A stretch of DNA of 64,000 nt from Streptomyces sp. AJS327 (GCF_013450295.1 NZ_SKBR01000002.1:1822501-1886500), one strand, 5' to 3'. Positions 34,344 through 43,764 are shown, counted from the stretch's first letter. The notes: generated by a model not told the origin, from the sequence alone. Numbers and translations: made by a program.

Positions 34344-35591
34344 TTACTCGTGGGTAATAGTGGCGCCGGGGGCCACCGCCCGCCGGGCGAGCGCGGAGAC
34401 GACCGCCGCGAGCCCGGCGAGCAGGGCCACCGTGACCATCGCCGAGCGCAGCGAGTACCAGTCCGCGAGGAAGCCGATCGCGACCGGGCCGAGCAGCATC
34501 CCGCCGTAGCCGAGCGTGGAGGCCGCCGCCACCCCGTTCGGCCCGGCGAGGTCCCCGGCGCGGCCGATGGCGATGGGAAAGATGTTGGCGAGGCCGAGCC
34601 CGGCGACGACGAAGCCGGTCAGCGCCAGCCAGACGCTCGGCGCCAGCGCCCCGAGTGTCATCCCCACGGCGGCGGTGGCTCCGCCGCCGGTCAACGCGCG
34701 GCGGGGGCCGAGTCGTTCGAGCAGCGCGGTCCCGGACAGCCGCCCGACGGTCATCGCCCCCGCGAAGACGGAGTACCCGACGGCGGCCACGCCCGGGCTC
34801 GCCTCCAGTTCCTCGGTGAGGTGGAGCGCGCTCCAGTCGGCGAGCGCGCCCTCTCCGTAGGCGGTGCACAGTGCGATCAGGCCGAGCACCGCGACCATCC
34901 AGCGCACCCCCCGGAGCGGCTCCGGAGCCGCTCCGGCCGTGGAGGGGCGGGCGGACTCCCGGGCGGCCGGGGCCGGGTGGCGCAGCAGCGGCCGGGCGCC
35001 GAACGCGGTGACGGCGAGCCCGACGACCGCCAGCAGCGGCAGGTGCCGGTCGACGGGGAGCCGCCCCGCCAGCAGTCCGCCCAGTCCCGCGCCGAGCATC
35101 CCGCCGAGGCTGAACGCGGCGTGGAAGCTGGGCATGACGGGACGGCGCAGCGCCGCCACGAGGTCCACGGCGGCGCTGTTCAGGGCGACGCTGATACCGC
35201 CGTACGCCGCGCCGAAGACCAGCAGTACCAGGCCGAGGGTGAGGGCGGAGTGGGTGAGCGGTGGCAGGGCCACGCTGATCCCCAGGAGCAGTGCCGTGGC
35301 GACGGTGACCGGATGGTTGCCGAAGCGGTGGCAGAGGCGGCCGGTGACGACCATGGTGACCACGGCCCCGGCGGACACCCCGAGCAGCGCCAGGCCGAGC
35401 GCGCTGGAGGAGGCTCCGGTCTGTTCCTTGATCGCCGGAATGCGGACGACCCAGCCTGCGAAGATGAAGCCGTCCAGAGCGAAGAAGACGGTGAGTGCGG
35501 CGCGGAGTTGGCGCAGGGCGGGATCGGTGGACGCGGTGGACGTCCGCGGTGGGCCGCCAAGCGCCGACCGTATTTTGTTTAGCTTCGGCAC
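34344..35591 (-). CDS. MFS transporter
   Basis: About 415 residues with twelve predicted membrane segments, of the major facilitator superfamily. Signatures include ALDGFIFAGWVVRIPAIKEQTG (helix 1), GRLCHRFGNHPV (loop 2-3), and the second-half equivalent SGTALLERLGPRRALTGG. The family resembles the fucose-permease/YbjJ-like group, so the cargo may be a sugar or drug; I cannot tell. An ATG at 35627 would overlap the divergent ROK gene. I prefer GTG 35591, which lies seven bases after TATTCT and would give a leaderless mRNA. Confidence 0.88.
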   Translation of the reverse strand: MPKLNKIRSALGGPPRTSTASTDPALRQLRAALTVFFALDGFIFAGWVVRIPAIKEQTGASSSALGLALLGVSAGAVVTMVVTGRLCHRFGNHPVTVATALLLGISVALPPLTHSALTLGLVLLVFGAAYGGISVALNSAAVDLVAALRRPVMPSFHAAFSLGGMLGAGLGGLLAGRLPVDRHLPLLAVVGLAVTAFGARPLLRHPAPAARESARPSTAGAAPEPLRGVRWMVAVLGLIALCTAYGEGALADWSALHLTEELEASPGVAAVGYSVFAGAMTVGRLSGTALLERLGPRRALTGGGATAAVGMTLGALAPSVWLALTGFVVAGLGLANIFPIAIGRAGDLAGPNGVAAASTLGYGGMLLGPVAIGFLADWYSLRSAMVTVALLAGLAAVVSALARRAVAPGATITHE

Positions 35592-35627
35592 AAAGTGAGA
35601 ATAGGGGAGTGACCCTGACGCGTACAA
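35575..35627. promoter_or_regulatory. overlapping divergent promoters sharing one -10 hexamer
   Basis: + strand: TTGTTT (35575-35580), 17 bases, AGAATA (35598-35603), GTG of the ROK gene at 35609. Minus strand: TTGTAC (35627-35622), 18 bases, TATTCT (35603-35598), GTG of the MFS gene at 35591. The same six base pairs are the -10 for both directions and both transcripts would be leaderless. Confidence 0.55.
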
Positions 35628-36850
35628 GACTTGAGCGGGGCCGCGGTGCCCTCGGCCCCGCGCTGGAACTGGTCCACACCGGCCGGGCGCCCACCCGCGC
35701 CGTGCTCACCGCCGAACTCGGCGTGACCCGGGCGACGGCCGGGGCGGTCGCCGCCGAACTGGAGGCGCTCGGGCTGATCAGCGTCGACTCCCGTCCCTCG
35801 GCCGCCGTCGGCACCCAGGGGCGGCCCTCGCACCGGCTCGCCGTCGACCCCGACGGCCCGGTAGTCCTGGCGGCGCAGGTGCACGCCGACGGGTTCCGGG
35901 CGGCGCTGGTCGGACTCGGCGGACGCCTCGTCGCCACCGTGCCCGGCTGCGGCACCGTCACCGCCGACCCGGAACAGGTGCTGGGCGAGGTCGTGCGCGC
36001 GGGTGCCGAGCTGCTGCGGGAGAGCGGACGCCGCTGTGTGGGCGCGGGGCTGGCGGTGCCCTCCGCCGTCGCCGAGCCCGACGGCACCGCGCTCAACCCG
36101 CTGCACCTGGCCTGGGAGGCCGGGGTCCCGGTGCGGGAGCTGTTCACCCGCTGCCTGGAACGGGAGGGTGTCCCCGGCCCGTCCGGCCGCGCCGGCCCGG
36201 GCGCCACCGCCGCCGGACACGCGGCGAACGACCTCAACCTGGCCGCGCTGGCCGAACACCGGCACGGCGCGGGCCGGGGGGCACGCCACCTGCTCGTCGT
36301 CGGCACCGGGCACCGTGGTGTCGGTGGGGCGCTGGTCCTGGACGGGCGGCTGCACACCGGGAGTTCGGGGCTGGCGCTGGAGGTCGGTCACCTGACCGTC
36401 GACCCGGCCGGGCGCCCCTGTCACTGCGGAAGCCGGGGATGCCTGGACGTGGAGACCGACCCGCTCGCGCTGCTCGACGCCGCCGGACGCTCCCCGGGCC
36501 CCGAGAGTTCCCTGCTGGAGCAGGCCCGCGAGCTGATCCACACCGAGTACGCCACCGACCCCGCCGTGCGCGAGGCCGTCCACACGCTGATCGACCGGCT
36601 CGGGCTGGGCCTCGCCGGGCTGGTCAACATCCTCAACCCGGACCGCATCGTGCTCGCCGGGCTGCACCGGGTGCTCGCCGAGGCCGGTGGCGAGCGGCTG
36701 GGCGCCGTCGTCGCCCGCCGCAGCCTCTGGGGGCGCGGCGGCGGCGTGCCCGTGCTGCCCAGCTCGCTCGCGCACAACTCCCTGGTCGGCGCCGCCGAGT
36801 TGGCCTGGCAGCCGGTACTGGACGATCCGCTGGGCACCCTCGGCGGCTGA
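35609..36850 (+). CDS. ROK family transcriptional regulator
   Basis: A 413-residue NagC/XylR-type regulator. The N-terminal winged helix (residues 10-70: GPALELVHTGRAPTRAVLTAELGVTRATAGAVAAELEALGLI) is followed by a ROK domain. That domain holds DPDGPVVLAAQVHADGFRAALV and the zinc motif CHCGSRGCLDVE. It carries NILNPDRIVLAGL near the end. GTG 35609 is favoured because the AGGGGA immediately before it is too close to be a ribosome binding site and a promoter fits a leaderless start. It is divergent from the MFS gene, which it probably controls. Confidence 0.88.
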   Translation: MTLTRTRLERGRGALGPALELVHTGRAPTRAVLTAELGVTRATAGAVAAELEALGLISVDSRPSAAVGTQGRPSHRLAVDPDGPVVLAAQVHADGFRAALVGLGGRLVATVPGCGTVTADPEQVLGEVVRAGAELLRESGRRCVGAGLAVPSAVAEPDGTALNPLHLAWEAGVPVRELFTRCLEREGVPGPSGRAGPGATAAGHAANDLNLAALAEHRHGAGRGARHLLVVGTGHRGVGGALVLDGRLHTGSSGLALEVGHLTVDPAGRPCHCGSRGCLDVETDPLALLDAAGRSPGPESSLLEQARELIHTEYATDPAVREAVHTLIDRLGLGLAGLVNILNPDRIVLAGLHRVLAEAGGERLGAVVARRSLWGRGGGVPVLPSSLAHNSLVGAAELAWQPVLDDPLGTLGG

Positions 36851-36880
36851 GCCCGGCCCGGCGGCGTGCCCGGGCCGGGC
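36851..36880. terminator. bidirectional hairpin terminator
   Basis: Ten-base arms (GCCCGGCCCG / CGGGCCGGGC) with a 10-base loop between the convergent ROK and FGGY kinase genes. Confidence 0.7.
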
Positions 36881-36889
36881 CCAGCGGGG

Positions 36890-38407
36890 TCAGCCCGGCC
36901 CGGCAGCGCTCCGGTCGTCCGCCCGCTGCCGCGCGGCCAGGGCGTGCACGGTCTCCCGGGTGGCCGGGTACAGCGTCCGGTAGTGGCCGTACAGCTCCCC
37001 GTACACCGCCGCGTGCGCGGGTTCGGGAGCCACCGTGGCCTCGACCGGGTTCCACTCCGCGATGTCCGGACGGCGGGCGGCGCCGACGCCCACGGCCGCG
37101 AGGAAGGCGTCCCCGAAGGCCGCGCCGATGGTGTGCCGGGGCAGCCGCTGCTCGCGTCCGGTGACGTCGGAGACCACCTGGGTCCACAGCTCCCGCGCCC
37201 CGCCGCCCACCGCGACCAGCCGGTCCGGCGTGCCTCCCGCCTCGCGCATCGCCGCGAGGTGGTGCCGCACGCCGAAGGCGGTCGCCTCCAGCGCCGCCCG
37301 GTACAGGTGGGCCCGGCCGTGCCGCAGCGTCAGCCCCGCCACCACGCCGCGCGCCTCCGGATCGAGGACCGGGGTGCGCTCCCCGGCGAAGTACGGCAGC
37401 ATCAGCAACCCCTCCGCCCCCGGCGGCAGTTGGGCCGCCTCGGCCGTCAGCGTCCCGAAGTCCGCGCCGGTCAGGTCGCGGAGCCAACCCGTCACCGCGC
37501 CCGAGGTGGCCATGCCGCCCGCGAGACAGGAGGTGCCCGCGAACACTCCCGCCGTCGACCAGAGGCGCGGGTCGGACACCGGCTCGGGGACCACGTTCAC
37601 CAGGAACATCGTCGTGCCGTACATCAACATCAGGTCGCCGGTGCCGGTGGCCCCCACCCCGGCCGACTCCGACCAGGCGTCGACCGTGCCCGCGACGACC
37701 GGGGTGCCCGCCGGGATCCCGGTGGTCCCGGCCGCCCACGCCGACACCTCGCCCACCACCTCGGCGGGCCAGACCAGTTCGGGCCACTCCAGCCCGGGGG
37801 CGATCTCCTCCCGCCACTCCTCGATCCAGCGCCCTTCCCGCAGGTCGTACAGCGGGGCGCACTGGCTGGCCGAGTGGTGGTCCAGGACGTAGGCACCGCC
37901 CGTCAGCCGGTGCGCCGCCCAGGAACTGGCCATGTACCAGCGGCGGGTGCGTGCGTAGACTTCCGGTTCGCGCTCGCGCAGCCACTCCAGCTTCGGTCCG
38001 ACCGCCTGGCTGGTGAGGTCGGAACCGCACCGCTCCAGCACCCGCTCGGCGCCGTACCGGGCGCGCTGCGCGGCGATCTGCTCCCCGGCCCGGGTGTCGA
38101 CCCCGTAGAGGATCGCCGGGCGCAGCGGCTCGCCCCGGGCGTCGGTGGGCAGCAGGCACGGCCCGATGCCGCTGACACACACCCCCGCCAACTCCGGTCC
38201 GTCTGCGAGGAGTTCACGCGCGAGCGCGACGAGGTCGCCCCACCAGACGCGCTCCGCGTCGTGCTCGAACCAGCCCGGGTGCGGGGTGGCGGTGGTGTGC
38301 TCGCGTACGGCGCTGGCGACCAGCCGCCCGTCGGACGGGTCGACCAGCACCCCCTTCGACGAGGCCGTGCCGATGTCGATCCCCAGCAGCAGCCCGGCGC
38401 GCGTCAC
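36890..38407 (-). CDS. FGGY-family carbohydrate kinase (xylulokinase/ribulokinase-like)
   Basis: A 505-residue sugar kinase. ATP-site and substrate features are LLLGIDIGTASSKGVLVD (residues 5-22), ILYGVDTRAGEQ near 98, YGTTMFLVNVV near 265, LPYFAGERTPVLDPEARGVVAGL near 340, and RLVAVGGGARELWTQVVSDVTG near 395. It is the last gene of an isomerase-transporter operon and would phosphorylate the ketose made by the isomerase. GTG 38407 overlaps the preceding stop by 4 bases (GTGA). No long N-terminal extension is present. Confidence 0.92.
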   Translation of the reverse strand: MTRAGLLLGIDIGTASSKGVLVDPSDGRLVASAVREHTTATPHPGWFEHDAERVWWGDLVALARELLADGPELAGVCVSGIGPCLLPTDARGEPLRPAILYGVDTRAGEQIAAQRARYGAERVLERCGSDLTSQAVGPKLEWLREREPEVYARTRRWYMASSWAAHRLTGGAYVLDHHSASQCAPLYDLREGRWIEEWREEIAPGLEWPELVWPAEVVGEVSAWAAGTTGIPAGTPVVAGTVDAWSESAGVGATGTGDLMLMYGTTMFLVNVVPEPVSDPRLWSTAGVFAGTSCLAGGMATSGAVTGWLRDLTGADFGTLTAEAAQLPPGAEGLLMLPYFAGERTPVLDPEARGVVAGLTLRHGRAHLYRAALEATAFGVRHHLAAMREAGGTPDRLVAVGGGARELWTQVVSDVTGREQRLPRHTIGAAFGDAFLAAVGVGAARRPDIAEWNPVEATVAPEPAHAAVYGELYGHYRTLYPATRETVHALAARQRADDRSAAGPG

Positions 38408-39519
38408 CCGAGCTTCCCGCTCATGTCATAGCGCTCGTACACGCGCTCCGCGTTGCCGGACATGATCTCCTCCGTCTTCAGCACCTGCTTCTTCGGTACC
38501 TTCTTACCCGACGCCGCCGCGGCCGCGGTTCGCGCGGCCTCCTTCGCGGCCGTCGGGTACAGGTAGGTGGCCAGCAGTTTCCGCTGCTGAACGGCGCGGA
38601 TACCGCCGCTCGGGATGGCCAGACCGTCGATGCCGAGGAACCGGATCCCCCGCGCCTTCCCCGCCGACTCCGCGGCGAGCTGGGCGCCGATCGCCATGTC
38701 GTCGTTGTGCGCGTACACCAGGTCGATGTCCGTGCCGCGCTGGAGCCACTGCTGCATGATCTGGGTGGCGTTGGCGCGCAGCCACTTCGCCTCGCGGTGC
38801 GCCACCACCTCGACGCCGTGCCCCTTGAGGGCGTCCTGGAAGCCCCGGTGCCGCTCGATCTGCGGCTGGGCACTGAGCACCCCGCGCAGCTCGGCCACCT
38901 TGCCGCCCTTCGGCAGCGCCTTGACCGCGCGCTCCCCGGCCCGCTTGCCGATCGCGTAGTTGTCCCCGCCGATGAACGAGGTGTAGCAGTCGGTGTTGAC
39001 CGTGCGGTCCAGCACGATCACCGGGATCCTCGCCGCGCACGCCTGCTTCACCGCCGGAGTCAGCGGGGCGGGTTCGTTCGGGGAGACGATCAGCACGTCC
39101 ACCTTCTGCTGGATGAAGTTCTGCACCTGGCTGACCTGCGTCGCGCTGCTCTGCTTCGCGTCCGCGATGGGCAGCAGCCGCAGCTTGCGGTGCTTGCCCG
39201 CGAAGTACTTCAGCTGGAGGTTGAGCTGGGCGCGGTAGGGCTCGGCGTTGTTGGCCTGCGAGTAGCCCACGACGAACTCGTCCTTGTCGCCGCCGCTCGC
39301 GCCGTCCCCGCCGGGCGCCTTGGAACTGCACGCGGGGACGGCGGCCAGCGCGAGCACCGTCGCGCCCGCCAGCACCGCCCGCGCGGCCCGGCCCCGCCGC
39401 TGGCTACCGGCCCCGGGTCCGGGTCCGTGCCCGGGGCCGTCTTCGGGGGCCGGGGACCGGACGTTCCCGCCCCGGTTCCGGTTCCGCGCCGCGCTCGCGG
39501 TGTCCCTGTGGTGCCTCAT
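38404..39519 (-). CDS. sugar-binding lipoprotein of ABC importer
   Basis: A 371-residue solute-binding protein of the ribose/galactofuranose-type group. After an unusually long basic, Gly/Pro-rich N-terminus of about 45 residues comes the signal helix AVLAGATVLALAAVPACSS, with a lipobox Cys near residue 66. The mature part has VGYSQANNAEPYRAQLN, VDVLIVSPNEPAPL, IPVIVLDRTVNTDCYTSFIGGDN, and VYAHNDDMAIGAQLAAE. Such features match YtfQ/XylF-type pentose or furanose binders. It overlaps both neighbours by 4 bases. Confidence 0.9.
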   Translation of the reverse strand: MRHHRDTASAARNRNRGGNVRSPAPEDGPGHGPGPGAGSQRRGRAARAVLAGATVLALAAVPACSSKAPGGDGASGGDKDEFVVGYSQANNAEPYRAQLNLQLKYFAGKHRKLRLLPIADAKQSSATQVSQVQNFIQQKVDVLIVSPNEPAPLTPAVKQACAARIPVIVLDRTVNTDCYTSFIGGDNYAIGKRAGERAVKALPKGGKVAELRGVLSAQPQIERHRGFQDALKGHGVEVVAHREAKWLRANATQIMQQWLQRGTDIDLVYAHNDDMAIGAQLAAESAGKARGIRFLGIDGLAIPSGGIRAVQQRKLLATYLYPTAAKEAARTAAAAASGKKVPKKQVLKTEEIMSGNAERVYERYDMSGKLG

Positions 39520-40658
39520 GCCTGCTTCTCCCTCCGGCGGAGGAGGTCGGGCCGTTGCAGCACCACCGCCACCACGACGATCGACCCCTTGATGACCAGC
39601 TGCCAGTTGTCGCTCACCGCGTTCAGCCCCAGCACGTTGTCGAGCAGCGTCAGGATCAGCGCGCCGACGAAGGTCCCCGCGATCGTCCCCTTGCCGCCCG
39701 CCAGCGAGGCGCCGCCGATGACCGCCGCCGCGATCGCGTCCAGCTCGTAGGAGGTTCCGGCGAGTGGGTCGGCGGAGGCGCTGTAGGCCGCGTCGATCGG
39801 CCCGGCGGTCCCCGCGAGCATCCCGGACAGGGTGAAGACGGCGATGACGACGAAGGTGACGTTCACCCCCGACAGCCGGGCCGCCGTCGGGTTGCCGCCC
39901 ACCGCGTAGACGTGCCGGCCGAACCGGGTGCGCGTCAGCAGCAGATGGAAGACCACACACACCGCGACGAACGCGAGCACCGGGAAGTAGACGCCCTCCC
40001 GGCCGACGAGGGGCAGCCAGGTGCCCTCCAGCACGTTGTGCCCCGGGGTGCCGAGCGACTGGAACGACTCCGACTCCGGGGTGAGCTGACCGTCCGGCCC
40101 GGAGACCTGGGTACCCACCGAGACGTTGTCGGACATCTGCCGGTCCAGCCCCCGCGCGATGGAGAGCATCGCCAGCGTCATCACGAACGACTGGATGCGC
40201 AGCCACGCGGTGCCGACGCCGTTGACCAGGCCGAACGCGGCCCCCGCCAGCATGCACAGCGGGACGATCTGCCACACCGGCAGCTGCTCGTTGACCAGCA
40301 GCAGCGCGGCCGCCATCGAGCAGAACCCCATCAGCGAGCCGACCGACAGGTCGATGCCCGCGGTGAGGATCACCAGCGTGACCCCGACGGCGAGGATGCC
40401 CCGCGAGGAGAACGCGCCGACGGCGTTGGTCAGGTTCGTCTCGTTGAGGAAGGTGTCGCCCTTCGTCACGATCCCGATGACGAGGACCAGCACCAGCCCC
40501 ACACCGCCCTGGAGCGAGCCCAGCGCGGGCAGCGCCCGCCGGACCCCGGCCCACCGCCCGGGCCACCCGCCCCTCTCCGGTGGCCTCTCGCCGTCCGGCG
40601 GCCCGTCCGGCGGTTCGGCGTCGGGTGCCGGTTCGGGACCGGGGAGCGTCCGGCTCAT
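39516..40658 (-). CDS. sugar ABC transporter permease
   Basis: A 380-residue membrane protein with about ten hydrophobic segments. The conserved loop is ILTAGIDLSVGSLMGFCSMAAALL near residues 97-120. The other family motif is ELDAIAAAVIGGASLAGGKGTIAG near 303-326. An acidic, Pro-rich cytoplasmic N-terminus of about 40 residues precedes helix 1. A large external loop (about 175-215) is present. It overlaps the ATPase gene and the binding-protein gene by 4 bases each, so synthesis of the importer is coupled. Confidence 0.92.
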   Translation of the reverse strand: MSRTLPGPEPAPDAEPPDGPPDGERPPERGGWPGRWAGVRRALPALGSLQGGVGLVLVLVIGIVTKGDTFLNETNLTNAVGAFSSRGILAVGVTLVILTAGIDLSVGSLMGFCSMAAALLLVNEQLPVWQIVPLCMLAGAAFGLVNGVGTAWLRIQSFVMTLAMLSIARGLDRQMSDNVSVGTQVSGPDGQLTPESESFQSLGTPGHNVLEGTWLPLVGREGVYFPVLAFVAVCVVFHLLLTRTRFGRHVYAVGGNPTAARLSGVNVTFVVIAVFTLSGMLAGTAGPIDAAYSASADPLAGTSYELDAIAAAVIGGASLAGGKGTIAGTFVGALILTLLDNVLGLNAVSDNWQLVIKGSIVVVAVVLQRPDLLRRREKQA

Positions 40659-42289
40659 CGCCGCTCACCCCCGTCCGCCCGCCCGACGTCCGTGGAGCGG
40701 ACCCGCTCCACGCGGCCCGTGCCCGGTGGTTCCGCCGCTACGGGGCGCGCCATAGCCGCGCGGAGCAGCGCCTCCTGTTCCGCGCGCGGGCCGCGCGCCG
40801 GATCGCGGTGGAACTCGCCGGTGAGCCGCCCCTCGCAGAGCACCAGCACCCGGTCGCACATCCCGATCAGCTCGGGCAACTCGGAGGAGACCGCGAGGAT
40901 GCCGGTGCCCTCCCGCGCGAGCCGGTCCATCAGCGCGTGGATCTCCGCCTTGGCGCCCACGTCGACGCCGCGCGTCGGCTCGTCCATCAGCAGCAGCCCG
41001 GGGCGGGTCAGCAGGCACTTGGCGAGCACCACCTTCTGCTGGTTCCCGCCCGAGAGCCGCCCCACAGGCGTCGCCAGCGACGCCGTCCTGACCCGCAGGT
41101 CCCGTACGCGGGCCCGGACCTCGGCGCGCTCCGTGGCCCGGTCCACCGTCAGCCAGGGCCGCCGGTAGCGACGCAGCGCCGACAGCGAGCTGTTGAAGGT
41201 GACGGTGGCGCCCAGCACCAGCGACTGCGCCTTGCGGTCCTCCGCGACCAGCGCCATCCCGCGGCGGATCGCGTGCCGGGGGCCGCGCGGCCGGTACGGG
41301 TGGCCGTCCAGGGCGAAGGTGCCCTCGACCCGGCGGCCGTAGACGCCGAACAGCGCCTGGAGCACCTCCGTGCGGCCCGCTCCCATCAGCCCCGCCAGGC
41401 CGACGATCTCCCCGGCCCGGACGGTCAGGTCGACACCGTGCAGTGGCCTGCCGTCCGGTGGGGCGCAGCGCAGCCCGGTCACCTCCAGCCGAACCGCTTC
41501 CCCACCCCGCTGCGCGCCACCGCGCGGGTACAGCTCGGTCAGCGGACGGCCGACCATCATCCGCACCAGCTCCTCCCGGCTGGTCCCGGCCATCGGCCGC
41601 TCCCCGACGAAGCGGCCGTCCCGCAGCACCGTCACCGCGTCCGCGATCTCCTCCAGTTCCTCCAGCCGGTGCGAGATGTAGACGACGCCGGTGCCGTCGG
41701 CCGTGAGATCCCGGATCACGGTGAACAGCCGCCGCACCTCCGCGTCGGCGAGGGCGGAGGTCGGCTCGTCCATCACCAGCAGCCGCAGGTCACCGGCGAG
41801 CGCCTTCGCGACCTCGATCAGCTGCCGCTCCGCGATCCGGCACCGGCCGACCCGCTGGCGCGGCGCGACCTCCAGCCCCAGCCGGTCCAGCAGCCGCCCC
41901 GTCCGGCGCTCCATCGCCGCCCGGTCCACGGTTCCCCGCGCGGTCAGCGGCTCCCGGCCCAGGAAGACGTTCTCCGCCACGGACAGTTCGGGCACCAGGT
42001 TCAGCTCCTGGTGGATCATCGCGATGCCGTGCGCCCGCGCGTCCTTCGGCCGGCGGATGTCGGCCCGCCGTCCCGCGCACGTGATGGTGCCCGCGTAGCC
42101 GGGCTCTGCCCCGGCGAGGATGTTCATCAGCGTCGACTTGCCCGCGCCGTTCTCGCCCAGCAGCGCCATCACCTGGCCGCCGCGCACGGTCAGCCGCACC
42201 CCGTCGAGCGCGCGGACGCCCGGAAAGGACTTGACGATATCCCGCATCGCCAGCAACGGCGGTTCCACCGCCGGTTGTTCGTCGGTCAT
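40655..42289 (-). CDS. sugar ABC transporter double ATPase
   Basis: A 544-residue protein with two ABC domains. First: LLGENGAGKSTLMNIL (near residue 40), RIAERQLIEVAKAL, LLVMDEPTSALADAE. Second: GLAGLMGAGRTEVLQALFG, LSGGNQQKVVLAKCL, LLLMDEPTRGVDVGAKAEIH. Only the first half carries a full Walker A, as usual for this class. The C-terminal tail beyond residue 510 is variable. ATG 42289 begins the conserved protein; the gap to the isomerase gene upstream is 56 bases. Part of the isomerase-importer-kinase operon. Confidence 0.93.
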   Translation of the reverse strand: MTDEQPAVEPPLLAMRDIVKSFPGVRALDGVRLTVRGGQVMALLGENGAGKSTLMNILAGAEPGYAGTITCAGRRADIRRPKDARAHGIAMIHQELNLVPELSVAENVFLGREPLTARGTVDRAAMERRTGRLLDRLGLEVAPRQRVGRCRIAERQLIEVAKALAGDLRLLVMDEPTSALADAEVRRLFTVIRDLTADGTGVVYISHRLEELEEIADAVTVLRDGRFVGERPMAGTSREELVRMMVGRPLTELYPRGGAQRGGEAVRLEVTGLRCAPPDGRPLHGVDLTVRAGEIVGLAGLMGAGRTEVLQALFGVYGRRVEGTFALDGHPYRPRGPRHAIRRGMALVAEDRKAQSLVLGATVTFNSSLSALRRYRRPWLTVDRATERAEVRARVRDLRVRTASLATPVGRLSGGNQQKVVLAKCLLTRPGLLLMDEPTRGVDVGAKAEIHALMDRLAREGTGILAVSSELPELIGMCDRVLVLCEGRLTGEFHRDPARGPRAEQEALLRAAMARPVAAEPPGTGRVERVRSTDVGRADGGERR

Positions 42290-42345
42290 GCTCTCTGGTC
42301 CCCGCTTCCCTCGCACTGGCTGCTGACCCCGGAGCGCGGCGCGGG

Positions 42346-43764
42346 CTAGCGCGCGCCGCCGAACCCGTCGTAGGCGATGTCGAGTTGGGAACAGACCGCG
42401 CGCAGCGCCTCGACGTGGTCGCCCGGTACCGCGTGCAGGTGGTTGGAACCGAAGCGGGACAGGAACTCGTCGGCGGAGCAGTCGAGTTCGGCGAAGGCAT
42501 GCGGCCACTCCCAGGTGGAGGCCCGCATCATCCGCTCGTTGGTCTCGCTGTCGTACTGGGTGAGGGAGCCGCGCGTCACGTGCATCCGGTACGCGGAGTC
42601 CGCCCGGGTCAGCCGGGCGAAGGTCATCTCGCCGGGTGCGGCGAGGTGCTGGACGGAGGCACCGCCCGCGGGGAAGTAGAACACCTCCGGCATCAGCGTC
42701 ACGTGCCGCAGGTTCTCCGCCGGATCGTCCGACCGCGCGGCGTACCAGGTGGTGTGCTGGCCCGAGTTGCACAGGTCCCACACGTCCCGGTCCGCGTGGT
42801 AGTGGCGCACGTCGGCGAAGAGCACCGGATCGCCGGTGAGCAGCTTCAGCAACTGCATCGTCAGCGCCCCGTCCATGTCCGCCTCGGTCGCGGTGACATG
42901 GGTCTCCTTGGGCCCCTCCCAGTCGTACGGGTCGTTGAGGAACGCCTCTGCCACGTCCATCGTGCAGAAGTTCGCCGTGAGTTCGGGCTGTCCCTTGATC
43001 CCGGAGAAGTCGAGGTTCCACTCGTCGATCAGCTCACGCATCGCGTGGTACGAGCGGACCTGCCGTTCCAGCAACTCGGGCGTGAGCCGGTCCCCGTCGT
43101 AGAGCACTCCGGCGGTGTGCCGCTCCAGCCACTCGCGGGCGGCGGTGACCCGCCGCTGGGCGACCTGGTCGGCGCGGCGGACGATCTCCCACTGGTCGAT
43201 CTCCTCGACGTCCACGCCGAACAGCCGCATCCACTGGTCGGTGTTGGCGGTCGCGGTGTACATCCCCATGGGGCGCCCGCCGATCCGGCCGAAGGTGGAG
43301 CCGCGCAGCCCGCTCACCGCGGCGCCGACCCGCACCTGCGTCAGGATCCGCTCCCGCACCGCCGGGTCGTCCAGGTCCCCCCAGGCGCGGGTGTGGGTGC
43401 GCCCGATCTGGTCGAGGGCGCCGCCCGCGGCGAGCATCCCCACCATTCCGGGGTACTGGGGGTCGATGGTGGACAGCAGCAGCAGGGGCCCGGGGAGGGC
43501 GTCCGCGGCCAGCGCGGTGAAGTGCGGGAAGGTCCACACCGCGTAGTGGAGGATCGTCAGGTCCGGATGGTGGTCGGCCAGCCAGCGGGCCTGCGAGGTC
43601 GCCAGGGTGTTGCTGCTGACCTGCTCCGGGGCGGTGATCACCTCGTGCCCCGCCTCCCGTAACAGGGCTGCGAGTTGGGTGGCGGAGCGGTCGATGTGCG
43701 CGTGGACGTCGCGCCGTACGTAGGCGCGGCCGTCGGAGAGCGGGAGCAGGCCGATACGTGCCAT
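42346..43764 (-). CDS. L-fucose/L-arabinose isomerase family protein, with a TTA codon
   Basis: A 472-residue aldose-ketose isomerase-like protein. Recognisable parts are LLLLSTIDPQYPGMVGMLAAGGALDQIG near residues 92-119, FSGIKGQPELTANFCTMDVAEAFL (with the Glu and Asp expected at the metal site) and HVTATEADMDGALTMQLLKLLTG. It would convert an aldose to a ketose for the FGGY kinase. Which sugar (L-arabinose, L-fucose, D-arabinose) cannot be told. Codon 35 (43662-43660) is TTA, so translation should depend on the bldA tRNA. ATG 43764 has GAGGAGCC upstream. First gene of the operon. Confidence 0.88.
   Translation of the reverse strand: MARIGLLPLSDGRAYVRRDVHAHIDRSATQLAALLREAGHEVITAPEQVSSNTLATSQARWLADHHPDLTILHYAVWTFPHFTALAADALPGPLLLLSTIDPQYPGMVGMLAAGGALDQIGRTHTRAWGDLDDPAVRERILTQVRVGAAVSGLRGSTFGRIGGRPMGMYTATANTDQWMRLFGVDVEEIDQWEIVRRADQVAQRRVTAAREWLERHTAGVLYDGDRLTPELLERQVRSYHAMRELIDEWNLDFSGIKGQPELTANFCTMDVAEAFLNDPYDWEGPKETHVTATEADMDGALTMQLLKLLTGDPVLFADVRHYHADRDVWDLCNSGQHTTWYAARSDDPAENLRHVTLMPEVFYFPAGGASVQHLAAPGEMTFARLTRADSAYRMHVTRGSLTQYDSETNERMMRASTWEWPHAFAELDCSADEFLSRFGSNHLHAVPGDHVEALRAVCSQLDIAYDGFGGAR

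Noticed and set aside
36890..38407. FGGY kinase as encapsulin cargo (xylulose kinase is a known family 2B cargo type)
   Set aside because: It begins directly at the ATP-binding motif without a disordered targeting extension and belongs to an isomerase/transporter operon 19 kb away.
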